From positions 186,001 through 250,000 of the forward strand of contig RCAB01000017.1 in assembly GCA_003640385.1 (NCBI GenBank): a stretch of DNA of 64,000 bases. The letters are read 5' to 3'. The first letter of the stretch is position 1; every line of letters begins with the position of its first letter. Source of the stretch: Setaria digitata. Its lineage: Eukaryota; Nematoda; Chromadorea; Rhabditida; Setariidae. The notes beneath the pieces are model-generated. The model did not search any database, was not told where the DNA came from, and was given only the letters and a program-made list of their open reading frames with translations. The position numbers and the translations under genes are program-made. This document shows positions 26,918-38,380 of this stretch, one piece after another.

Positions 26918-28799
26918 ATGAACCAACCACAACTGAAGCGGCTTACGGTTTTAATTCTGTCATTTTTTGTTATTTTATTCCTAATTCACAAAGCGATAAG
27001 TACTTTAAAAAGCAACGCTTTCAATATTTCCATCAATTTTTGTTTTTTTTTAAACTATTATTCCCATGTAATTTCATTTCTTTTCGGTTCATCATTTCAT
27101 TTTTTTTTTTTTTTTTGTTTCCTTTTCTTGATTGTGCGACGTTATTTCTCATCGGGATTTCCTCTACTAATTATATTTTTGCTAATTCTATTGACGAGTA
27201 AATTTGTTCTTCTATTAGTTGTTCTTCTATTAGTCTTAGTAAAAAAAAAAAAAAAAAAAAACTTTCAAAACGATTTAAGTGCCAATCTTTTGGTTTGATT
27301 AAAATAATTCCACATTTACATAATTCTTTTTCAATGTCAAGAATGATTGATCAATATTAAAAATGAGATATTACTAAAACTGCACTGAGCAATTCCATTC
27401 TGCTCAAAATATCATTAAGGCCTTTCCTTGCCAGAGAAGTCTTCGAAAACACATTCTTTCTTCTTGTTTAAGGTAGATTAAAAAAATCACCACTTTTTTA
27501 AACTATTTGAGTTCTTCCAACTATTCATTTATCAATTGCCCCATGTTTGAGCTGTGCAAGTGGGCTACCTTTCAGAGAACTATAAATACTTATTTGTACA
27601 CAGTAATTGCTTCCAGAATGTATTCTATTTATTCATTCAGTGTATGCATTATTTGCATCTCTTAGGCTATTTGTTGCTAACTATCCTCAACTTGGCAAAT
27701 AAATTGTGTATCTGTATTTATTCAAGCAAAGAAGGGCTATAGTCGGCACATATTACCTATCACATCCAATTCCTGTGAACCTCATTGTGCTTTTGACGTG
27801 ACCTTTAGCCTTATAACTTTCACTGAAGAATGATCAAACACATTTATGCAATGTATCACTTTTAGCAGCTACATTTACAGCTAAATTTATTTCAAATGTT
27901 GTTATGCTATCTGTGGCATTTAACTTCGCTCGATCATTTTCCAACCACCAAACAAGCCTACCAATGTTTCATATCAGATTTTATCCTCCTCGGTTCATTG
28001 AAACTGAACTAAACTTAGATTATCTTTCTCAAATTTACTTCAATTTCATACATTCTTCTGTCAACTGTTTTAATCATTCCTTTTCGCTTCATTGTTTCAT
28101 GTTATTCTTGTTTCATCCTAAGACATGATCCATCATTCCATCAGTGTTACCTGATCTGGTTAGTAGCACAGCTATTACCACTGTTCATGTATCGAGATTT
28201 TCCAAGCTACAATAAGGCGAGAGTGAGCATTGCCATCTATATTGTACATTGTAACCTAGCAACCAATTTTTCCATCTCTTCTGTCATTAATTGAGATTGG
28301 TGACAAATGCTGAAGAAAATAATGACATTTGTTTACTGCTCCTCAACTGCATCCTTTCTCATTTGCAACAAAGATTTTTGAACTGTTCACAAATGAGAGC
28401 AGCGGCCTTTTTGAAATATCATTCTTTCACACGATTCAATACGTCATCTCATTATCATTTCACGCGACATGTAAATATCACTTTACCACTCAAAATAAAT
28501 TATCCTTATTATCTTTTGCAGTACTTGCCATTTCTGGGGACAACTACTGGAAGTCTGCTAAAAGTTTATCTTTGTGCAGAGAAATTGTAAAAAGGTATGA
28601 GGAAAAAATCTTAAAATGCATCCATCCTCTTTCGCCTTTTGGACCTGATGGACTTGCTTATTTATCACTTATAGATTATATATCCCAAAATCACCAGGTG
28701 GTCCCTAGATTGCCTGATGGATCAAGCGGACCCTACGATTGTGTATCACTTAAAAATTCACCAACTATTGATTACTCTTTTTTGCTACTTCTTTCTTGA
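26918..28799 (+). CDS. Tentative two-exon type II membrane protein
   Basis: The proposed model joins 26918-26999 to 28522-28799, giving 119 aa. Exon 1 follows a good acceptor (TTTTGTAG at 26876-26883, possibly a trans-splice site). It encodes a short basic/polar start MNQPQLKRLT and then a hydrophobic stretch, the pattern of a signal anchor. Exon 2 follows ATCTTTTGCAG and is phase-compatible. It encodes a mixed sequence rich in W, Y, C, D and P (SGDNYWKSAK, CREIVKRYEEK, HPLSPFGPDGLAYL) unlike intronic noise. The true 3' end could be an earlier donor (for example at 28695 or 28741), with further exons missing. I do not recognise the family. The two pieces might be unrelated, or a gene remnant. 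Confidence 0.3.
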
Positions 28800-30031
28800 T
28801 TTTAATGAATTTCACACCAACCTATAAAAATGTAAAATACAGAATATGACGAGGTATTTGAGAAAGAAATCACGATAGCTGAAAAAATCTGTCTATTAGC
28901 GAAAAGCTAGCAATTGGCTTGAATATCATACTTGTAAAAAGTTGAAACTTTGTTAACTTCACCATCGATACTTTCATGAGCAAAGGAAAACAAAGGAAAG
29001 CCTCTAATTGCCATTCATTTGCTGCTTATTATTTTTAAAATGTAATGAAAGAGCAAACTCTTCCCACACTTTTTAGCATTTGGCTCTAAAAACTGTTTAA
29101 ATTTTCCTTTCGAAAAGTTAAATTTACAAAATTTATTGTTAGCAATAAAAACATACCATCTACAACCATAACAAAGATGAAAATAAGAAGTAAAAGCATC
29201 TGTAAAAAAATTTAGAAACTACTCCTGCTTTAACTGCAAGCCCTTGAAGTTTAAAAAAAAAAAAAAAAAAAGTTTTCTAGTCGGCTTATCAAAACTATTC
29301 AACTTAATTAACTTAATTTTTCTTTTAACTGTCTCTAGAAATTAAATATATGCTTTTTAGTTCATTACTTCAAGTTTCAGATTTTCAATCCTCTTTCTTA
29401 AATACTTCCATAATTTTTTTGTATTTTTCTCATTTGATACTGCATAAATTTTTTACAAATAAAAGAGGATGATCAGTTGACAAAAACTTCTGGATAGTTA
29501 ATTATTTTTAATTGATTAATTGATTGGCAAATACGAAAACAGATCGATGGAATATTCCCAGTACAGAAGGAGATAGATGAAGATTTCATTAAAGTGCTTA
29601 TGAAGGTGTAGCTTGCCAAAAGCAGTTTGTTTAGGAATGGAACCTGTTTTTTTTAAATCACAGAAATTTTTTTGTTCCATTTTTTGTTCGAAAAACAATC
29701 TTCGTTACGTTTGAAATCTTTTACACACACTTCCTCCAAAAGAACTTCATTCTTATCTGCCAATAATAAAAACTCAAGAAGGATTAATTATTCCAAAAGG
29801 AATCTGAAAATTCGCTTTTCGCTTCATTTGCATCTACAGTGAAGCTTAGAACTTTGGGCTTACCCTAAAAATTCGTATTTCAAGAAAAACTTCTTCACAC
29901 AGTCTGATAAAAAATTTTTAAAATAGACCAAAATACATACATTGTTTATTATGGTCTCAATTTTTGAGCATTATTTCAAAAGTTTGGAAATTTTAATTAG
30001 ATTTTCAGAAGTTTCAGATACTGTCTGTCAG
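28800..30031. other. Intergenic/promoter region of acid phosphatase gene
   Basis: AT-rich with a poly-A run at 29254-29271. No exon-like frame was found. The last bases (ATTTTCAG ending at 30008) could be the trans-splice or cis acceptor that precedes the acid phosphatase start. Confidence 0.4.
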
Positions 30032-33000
30032 ATGTCGACGGCAGCTGGAGTTTCTGCATTTTCAGGCCATCATGAGGACACTGAGAGCGAGACGTTCAGC
30101 AAAAGTATAAATAAATCTAAAGTTTATCCTGTGGAAGGATCTGCGCTTCCAGGTTTAGCTTTCAGGAATCTAAACTAACTGTTTCATCTTTAACTTTACT
30201 TTTCAGTAAAAACGAATTATCTTTCTCAATTTTTTTACTAAATTCGACATTATGATTTGATCCTTCCTAATTAATAGTATGATTTTATCCTTCTTAATTA
30301 ACTCAAATTTTTTTGATCATTGATAATTTTTTTTCTTTTTTTGAATTCTTCCATCCTTTCCTACTAAATTTCAAAATCAACTTTTCTGATTTAGAAACTC
30401 ATAATGATAACATCGAGAAAGCTGAAATTGAAGAATCAAAAAAGGATTTAAATGTTTTGGAGCAACAAAAATATCCTTGCATGAAACATCCATTCAGGCA
30501 GCATTTTAAGGAAGTTCTTACTCTTCTCTTTGTTATCATTGCCATAATTACAACTCTTATTGGAATTACAGTATACTATTTTTCAACTCGACCACACCAC
30601 GAACTTATTTATATTAATATGGTTAGTATAATTCATTAATTTATAAATTATAAATAAAGTAATTCAAAGGATAGAAATTAGTTTTGATAGAGTAACTTCG
30701 ATATGATACGAGTTGCACATTCAATTTAGCAACTGATTCTGGGAATCTCTTAGCTTTTGAATCACTTTACTAGCACTGAGTAAGAATTCTGAAATTGAAA
30801 GAATATTCTAATGTATTCTAATGTTTTTGATTAATTTAAAGGAAACATTCAGTAATTTGCTCACATAGATTAATTTTGCTGAACTACAGAGAACTAGGCA
30901 GAAATCAAATCTAGAAATTAATTCAGTGGCTTATTACAGATTTGGCGTCATGGTGATCGAGCACCTAATGATTATTTAGCAAACTTTACTGAGAAATACA
31001 TGGTTGCTTTTCCACGAGGTATAGGAAATTTGACAAAAGTAAGCCTTTCACTAACAAAATGCAATTATTCCACGAATTGCTTTGACTTGGACTATTTTTT
31101 TTTCTTTTTTTTTTTTTGCATACAATTTTTTTCATCATTTTAATTTCTGCACTAAAATATCATTTAAAAAAAAAACAATTTCAACTTATTTATTTACAGA
31201 TAGGTGCTGAACAAGCTGAATATTTAGGCAAATTACTACGAAATCGTTACTTTCAGTCTAGAAACATCTCATCAGAACAGGTTACTATGAAAATTTAAAA
31301 TGTCAATTTTTTTTTTGTTTCATACTCTTCCGAAAGCTTAGCCTCTTCCTATGTTGAGCTGCTATTGAATGATGTTTGCTCATTCAGCACAAATTCAATA
31401 TTCAAAAAAAGTAAAGTTTCTTTTCTGCAACTTACTTTCTGGCTGAAGTGCCAGAACTTTATTGAATGAACAAACATCGTTTAATAACTCGGTCAGCTAA
31501 TGCTTTTAGTAAATTTCTTTGGTGATAGTCAATATCGGTTAAAAATGAATCCAACGAATTAAACGTCATTCATTTACAGATTTACGTTCGGAGCACAGAT
31601 GTCTTCCGTACTATCGAAACTGCTCGATATCTGTTGAAAGGAATGCTCTTCCCAGACGTAAAAGTTAACGTGGAATTAAGCACCGATGTCGATACGGTAC
31701 TTTTTGTAAAAATTGCCTTTTCTGCTTCGTTACTAGGACATTTTTATTTTTATTACTGCTATTCCAGGCAGGTAATCCATTTTTCCATTGCCCTGCTGCA
31801 TTGCAATTTTTTTCCGATCAAAAAGAAAAATATTATCTACGAGAAAATTTCAGCGTGAGTTTAATTTGGAATTAATTTGCTCATTTCAAAATAATCAATC
31901 CACGAAGAATTTTCAAATTCAATTGCTTATTCATGATGAACAGATTTAATTCAAAGTTTTATTTTAAAAAGTCTAATAGAGTATTTTCAAATATAAAAGA
32001 AAAAAAATATTATCTCTATATCAAAGAGTAATTCTTATTTTTAAATTTTGACTCGTAAAAGGTGCCGAATTTTAGGAAGTGTACGAATTACTGAAGCAAG
32101 AAATGAACTATACTGGTTATCCATATTATTTATTTGATAATCTCAATTGCATAGTAATTGAATTTCCTATTCTTAATTCCTGCTTAATTTTTTTTTTTTT
32201 TAATTACAATATTTTGTTACTGTAGTGATGATGCTTCATCCTCTTACCATCACACTATAAGCGCAACTTTGTTTTTGTATTTCAGCTGGTTATGCTGATC
32301 CCTTTTTTTATCCCACAATAGAAATCACTCAAAAATATAGAAATTTCAAATCACTGATTCAGATAAGATTGAAAAAGGTCATCTAAACCAATTGAAACAC
32401 AGAAACACAATTGCGCTTCAATTTAAATTGCTGCAAAAAAAAAAAAAGAAACCAAACAAAACAAACAGAAAAAAATAAAAAAAAAAAAAGGAACACTATA
32501 ACGTATTTTGTATTTCAGTGCTTTATGATATGTATAGATTTTCTTCTTGCACTCACAACACAGAAACTTTGACATTTTACCTTATTAATTTATAAGAACT
32601 TAATTGGCCGGTATAAAAAAATTTTTAACTGTTAGATAACTGCAAATTTTTAAACTTGCAGATAGCACATGATTTAGCAGTGCCGGAGTGGTTAAAAGAT
32701 GAAGAACTGTATAAGAAGCTGAAATTTTTGAGTTGGCATGGCGTGGAAGCACTGTTAGGCATAAAATCATATGATAATGAAGTGCAAAAAAAGCTTCGAG
32801 GTATAGACCTAAAATTGACTAGGATCAGATTTTAGTATGCTTATCATTAAGTAATCACTGTTTTGTTTTTCATTCTCATTGAAAAGCCAGTCTTTTATTA
32901 TTTGAATTTTGCAAGAATTTCGACATTTTAAAATTTACGTTAAAGGGGGAAGTGCGCTACGCGGTATTGTTAGCCGAATTGCTTGCAAAGTGAATTATAC

Positions 33001-33960
33001 AGCATGGCGACCAGTTGAATCCTGTGACGAAACATTTTTTGGCTTATCAGCAGCAAGTCTTCTTTCCAAAATTTCCTTTACTTCAGTTTTTTTTTTTTAA
33101 CTATTCTATGCTTAATAGGTTAGGAGAAAGTTTGCTTACATTTTGGGGTAAGAAACTACAATAGCATTTTAAAAAACAAAAAATTTTTAAAACATTGAAT
33201 GTCTAAAAACTCCGGGCTTATTTCAGCATGATATGACAATTGCTGCATTATTGTCTACATTCAGTGATATCAATTCTATTTTGGGCGAAGTTCCGTTAAT
33301 TGGTTATGGGGCCAATATCGCATTTGAAATTTGGCAAATTGATAATTCGTATAAAATGAGAGTGTGTCTTATGTATTTAGAGATAAAACAGAGAAATGTA
33401 TTTCAGCCTTGATGGAAATGGACTAAATAATTTCTGAATAGTGTTGCAATCAATGTTAATTCTTTTTAAACCTGAAATTGAAGAAAAATAATAATTAACA
33501 AACTTCAAATTTAAGCAGAAAATTTTAAAAGTAAAGGGATGCTGTTAAGGTATTGTATGCAAATCAGTGGAACGAGGACCCGCAAGAAATAACTAAATTT
33601 GCGCCTGGATGCCAAGATGAGACTAAATTCTGTAGTGTTACCAAATTCATTGATCAGTCAAGGTTATTCTTTTTCGATGACGTCCAAAAAGAATGCTCTA
33701 AAGGTGCAAGTAATTCAACTTCACGTAAGTTCTTTTTGATAAGCTTTATTCCAGTGTTTCTTCTTTTTTTTTTTTTTTTTTTTTTAACCGTACTTTAATA
33801 AAGCAATATATGAGACAACCGCTAAGGAGATAATTAAGCTCTTGAGTAAGTTCTGAAAGGAAAAATCCATTGCCTCAATCTTTTTATTTCAGATGTAAGA
33901 AGAAGATCAGTCAGAGCAGGGGATTTTGGTGAAATAGTTGATTTAATTCAGATGTTCTAG
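30032..33960 (+). CDS. Histidine acid phosphatase, N-terminally membrane-anchored
   Basis: Branch-2 histidine phosphatase that hydrolyses phosphomonoesters through a phosphohistidine. Exons: 30032-30152, 30395-30621, 30940-31038, 31200-31280, 31580-31696, 31768-31854, 32076-32153, 32662-32800, 32916-32989, 33124-33147, 33227-33361, 33550-33724, 33893-33960. All phases match; about 474 aa. Residues 1-80 are polar and Glu/Lys-rich, followed by one hydrophobic span (VLTLLFVIIAIITTLIGITV) and then at once the catalytic IWRHGDRAPND. This predicts a type II protein with the phosphatase domain in the lumen or outside the cell, unlike mammalian ACP2, which has a C-terminal anchor. The proton-donor motif HDMTIAALL is present, as are KGGSALRGI and a late CQDETKFC Cys pair. 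Exon 10 is only 24 nt; it was chosen because it restores the strand EKVCLHFG before HD. The membrane-anchored form suggests a lysosomal or surface enzyme. The substrate is unknown. Confidence 0.88.
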
Positions 33961-34250
33961 AAAATAAAAACTTCACTGTAGCTTGACTTTTGTCTTATAA
34001 ATTTCATACCTTACTTGATCAGCTCAATTATGTTTGCATGTATTTGCGTGCTCTTTAAATCCCAGCATAGTTTTTTTCTCTCTTGTTTAAAAATTCTTGA
34101 AATTCATCGATTTCATCTGTCAAATTTCAATTTCCATTTTCTTTTCTTTTTTTTCATTTTCCATTCATTGTTTTGTATCTCTTTTGTTGTTTTTCTTTTG
34201 CGCAATTTCTTATCAGTAATTCTTTGATGCAAATATATTTAATGTCTCTA

Positions 34251-34256
34251 AATAAA
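34251..34256 (+). terminator. Likely polyadenylation signal of acid phosphatase
   Basis: AATAAA lies about 290 bases past the stop codon. An earlier AATAAA (33963-33968) overlaps the region right after the stop and is probably too close. The assignment is by spacing only. Confidence 0.35.
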
Positions 34257-35421
34257 ATGTTTAATTCCAATAATCTGTTTAAAGGGCCTTTTCTTGTCTT
34301 TCAACCGATAAAAGATTTGCAATCTTACAAGTATGCCAACTAAGCAATAATGAAGTAGCATTTAAACTGTTAAAATGTGATTTTTTTTTAAAATATTTCT
34401 TTCTTAACAGTAAAAAATCAACATGTTTAGTCAGGTAACCAATTCCGATAATCTTTTCATCCTGGTTCTGATATGAAAAAAAAAAAAAAAAAGATTTTGG
34501 GGAAGTTTTGCAACTTAACTACATAAACGATTCATATTTTCTTGCTTAGGCTAACAATGTTTAAGGAACCTGTAATGTTTGGGTGAGTAATTACTACCTA
34601 GATCTATGCACATGAGAAGAAATTCATGGACAAACCGACAAAACAGCATGCAAAGTTTAAAAGGTGTGTGATAGAAATATTTCACAATGCTGTTACAAAA
34701 ATCTTGTCAAAAGTTCACAGGAAAAGGTTGAGGTGGCGAGTAATGACTTAATCCAAAAATTAAATGAAGAAATAAATAATTAAATAGTACTGCAAGAGTG
34801 ACGCAAAAAAAGGAAAAGTTTTATTCAACATTTACTTTAAGACACATTATTTCATTATAGGGTTAAATTCTTTCTTTTTTTCTTTCAGCGTAAGTTACTG
34901 CTTAATTACGAAACAATTAGCTCGCGTTCTTCATGCTGCAAAACAAATAAATGAAAGATTCGAAACTTAAATTTATAAAGATTCCTACAAACAAAAAATA
35001 TTTCCAGAGGGATAATTTCTTTCACTGGAAGGAAATTGAAATATAACGACTTACATCTGTGGTGGTCCAATTAGAATATTTTCTAATATATTATCCAACA
35101 AATTTCACTGAACCTTTTTTGCATAATGTATGATAATTGATAAAAGACATTTATCAATCCTTATTATAAGCTCTTTATCCGAGCTCTCGCTGATTGCAGG
35201 AACCGAAGGTAAACAACGGTCAGTTACAATGCTCATTTGTAATAGACAATTTCTTTCCAGAAAGAAATTAGAATTCGACGATAAAAATTGCTCAAAAACA
35301 TGAAAATCTTAAATTGTTGATGCAAAATAAAGTTGAAAAGATCAAACTGACCGTTGCGCACTAATTATCTATGAGTTTATTACTCTAATTATTTCTTCTC
35401 AGGAAGTGATTCTAAAAAATT

Positions 35422-35427
35422 TTTATT
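35422..35427 (-). terminator. Likely polyadenylation signal of transthyretin-like gene
   Basis: TTTATT on the plus strand gives AATAAA on the minus strand, about 115 bases beyond the proposed stop at 35542. Confidence 0.4.
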
Positions 35428-35541
35428 CTTTACCTTCTACCTAAGAGCTACAATAAATAACAGTTATCTAAGACAGATTTGAAAAAGCGCTCTAAGTAGG
35501 AATGATGAAAGACTGTCAGGAGAAGTGTCAGTTTCAGGAAC

Positions 35542-36551
35542 TTAAGGTTCGTTCTTGGCATTTGATTTGAGGGAGCTTTTTAATAATCGCTTTTTCGTTC
35601 CTTGTAGCTGTTAGGAAAAAATTCTATCAGATGTAACAAACCAAAAAGCTGAAGTCTTTAAAAGGAAATGGAAGCGAAGATTGAGCAAGTAATTTCACAT
35701 AATAGACTAATGTGCCGTAGATAATAGTTTGGAATAAACTCTCAGGTTAAAGGACAATGATGGGACAAATATGAGGACGTACAGAAGAAATTGTGAAGAT
35801 GAATAACGGGATAAAAAAAGTTCGGTAAGTTTTTTGCAAAAGCAAACATACGTTGAATATTGTCTCCAAGTTCAAAGTACCAATATCGAAAATCTTCTTG
35901 GGTGTTTTTCCATTGGTGATATATGACTTTGGTATCTTGAATTTCACCTTCCTTTTGCCAGGCTAGAGAACTTAATTTCCATAACTTGAAATTAGAACTG
36001 TGAATCAAAATATTAAAGATAAAAATTCTGTTAACATGTCTAAAAATATAAATCCAGATGTAGACGGATTGTGATTAGTACATGAGCCGATCTGATTTTG
36101 AAATCCCTTGGAATCGAAATCGTAAATATCAGTTAATTAATGAATTACTAATTACCTTAAGCCCATCATCGCAGTCGTGATACACTTTGAAAACGGGGTC
36201 GATTGGTGTCAGTTCAACAGTGTCACCTTTAAGTAAGAACTCACCGTTTTGATCAGTGTACCCCTGATCTAGCAGATCATCCGGATCTGGCCCTATAATT
36301 ACGCATGATTTATCCTCTCTAATCCAGGAATGTTATTGAGAAGGCATATCTTCTACATCCGATTCTCTCTTGCTTCCCTCTATAGAAATCGAAAAATTCA
36401 AGCACGCACCGCTGTCCTCTTCCCAGAGCTTCACGCGTACGTTAGCAGCCGGATTCGAACCACACAACAGTCGTCCACGTATTGCAGCCGACTGGCTCCG
36501 GAAGCCCACTACACCTGATAGCACTATCAGCAGCACTATCACTTCTTTCAT
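35542..36551 (-). CDS. Transthyretin-like secreted protein (TTR family)
   Basis: Member of the nematode transthyretin-like family: small secreted beta-sandwich proteins, abundant in parasitic worms; some C. elegans members act as extracellular adaptors or in neurons. Exons on the minus strand: 36551-36410, 36292-36156, 35962-35852, 35607-35542; phases match, 151 aa. Residues 1-20 (MKEVIVLLIVLSGVVGFRSQ) are a clear signal peptide. Family motifs follow in order: AIRGRLLCGSNPAANVRVKL, then DDLLDQGYTDQNGEF, then FKVYHDCDDGLK, then PGKRKVKFKIPK and GTLNLETIF. The first three exons are secure. The last exon is inferred from a strong acceptor (TTTTTTCCTAACAG) and an in-phase, short Lys/Arg-rich tail. 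If it is wrong, the protein ends elsewhere near 35.7 kb. Confidence 0.85.
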
Positions 36552-38380
36552 GTATCTTCAAACAGTTAGATGAGCACTGATAATTTACAAGTTGATTCTT
36601 CGGCGTTTTCAAATGCACACATGGATCACTTGGTCCTCCCCTATATTCTAGAGTATTTATCTGTTTATCGAATGGAGTTACATTCAGAAACTTAATTAAT
36701 TAACTGGTAAGTGTATCTTTGTTATCCACAAAATTACTGCATTACTGTCCTTTTATCACCATGAACTAATGATTAACTAACTAATTAATTCCTGGTTTAA
36801 TTTATCGATAATGGTAGAATAGGACGAGAGAGTAGGATAACTAACTTTTCAGAGGCAAATAATTAAGAAGTCAACTTAAATGAACAGAACTTATCCAGTG
36901 ACCCTAACAATCATCCCTTCTGCTGCACTACCACCAGGTTGAGTCTTCCTGCAGGGATCAGTCTTGAATCTTGAAACCCATGATTAATTAGTGGTTATAG
37001 CATAGAATGAGTAAATGAACCATTGTATACCTGATAGCACCGCTACTTCACACACTAAATCTACGACATGCAGAACTTTAAGTTGCAGCAAAACTGAAAG
37101 AACATTTTTCACACAAGTTCACTGACTGCTATAATTTCGTCTTTCTCATCCCTTGCAGACTGTCCCAGCAGCGCTTCTGCTCTGAGTCATTTTCATGGAA
37201 ATTATCAAATCAGAGTATAAAAAATTACATCTAAATTCGAGAAATGATGAAGAGAAGGTCGGCAACACAGGGATAAGTTAAGAGAGAGCAAATAATGTGA
37301 GTAGTAGAAGAGGAAAGATAAGACAAGAAAAAACAGAAACGAGGAATTCGAATCTAGAGAATTTACACTTAAACTAGTTGCTCATCCTCTTCTCGCCAAC
37401 GCGTCAGCTGTAAAGTATTTTAAACAACTGGAATTCTCGTACATTTCAAGTTGAAAAGTGAGAAGGAACAAATTCGGAGGAGTGCTTGTCGCTGTCATTG
37501 CTCAATCAATGAACTATTCCAGTCTCATATCGTTAAATCCATTCACTGATTGTCATAACTTGTTTGAAAATTGCAAGCGAACACATTCACCGCAGTCGCT
37601 CACCGCCAGAAACTTCCTTTTTCACAGTGATCCTCGCTCTTTATACCACTTATCCTGAAATGTGAAGAATGGGAGGGAGCGGGGTAATTTCCACTGGTCA
37701 AGGTTCAACCGGGGTTCATACTGTTGTTATGACCTTGAACAGAGGTCTCTGTGCTGTGATCGTTACTCACTGAGGCCTGATTAGTTCCGTCCTTTCCACC
37801 CAGTTGTCAAAATATTTTGCGTAAATCCGATTGCTTACCTTAAATATATCGTTACTCGCAGTCCTTCCGTAATTATCCTTCATCGTTACTGTTTGACATG
37901 CCGTAAATAATATCGTAAATAATATGAAACTAGAAACTGAGGAAGAAATCTGGACGGAGAAGTGGAAGTAACTGAGAACGAAGCTGCAATCTTGAATGAT
38001 GCTATTATTTGCAGTAAACATCCTTATCAGGAAGTATCAGTTGCCAGCTTATATATGAGGACAGATTATGTATTTTAACGAGACTTTCGAAAAATCATAG
38101 TTATAACTGCCCAATCTTCCTAAACGGTTTCATCCATTATTAGACTGGTCAAACTTATCCTTGTCAGTAATGCAAAATATATTTTTGGATGTAGCGTCTC
38201 GAGGATTATGAAGAGGAATATAAATTTTTACTCGAATTTAGTAGTTTTCAGGTTTCAGCTATTTAGTATCACTGCTTTTATGCTGCACTTGTCGACGTAA
38301 GCCATTGGGGCTATTGATATATACTACACAATTAAATAGTAAAATTTCAAGTGTTTATTACTGCTGTTATTGGCTTCGTT
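36552..38380. other. Intergenic region between divergent TTR-like and metallopeptidase genes
   Basis: It separates the starts of the minus-strand TTR-like gene and the plus-strand metallopeptidase, so it should hold both promoters. A tentative small minus-strand gene at 37622-38021 lies inside it. I identify no firm promoter element. A TATAAA on the minus strand at 37639-37644 could be a TATA box, or part of that gene's second exon. Confidence 0.4.
37622..38021 (-). CDS. Tentative two-exon small protein (unknown)
   Basis: Exon 1 (38021-37839) ends at a strong donor (AAG|GTAAGC). Exon 2 (37654-37622) follows a strong acceptor (CTTCACATTTCAG) and stops after ten codons. The phases match, giving 71 aa. 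The middle is hydrophobic (SSFILFTILFTACQTV), followed by a polar tail (MKDNYGRTASNDIFK, then DKWYKERGSL). This could be a small secreted or membrane protein, with the hydrophobic part acting as a signal or anchor, or a 5' part of another transcript. No family is recognised. Confidence 0.25.

Larger units (their letters stand above)
33961..35541. other. Convergent intergenic region
   Basis: It lies between the 3' ends of the acid phosphatase (+) and the transthyretin-like gene (-). It includes poly-A near 34478-34493 and no exon-like frame. The plus-strand frame at 34015-34227 is Phe/Ser/Leu-rich from T-rich DNA and is not convincing. Confidence 0.45.

Noticed and set aside
26836..27201. 121-codon plus-strand ORF
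   Set aside because: Mostly Phe/Ser/Leu from T-rich DNA, out of frame with the plausible signal-anchor exon starting at 26918.
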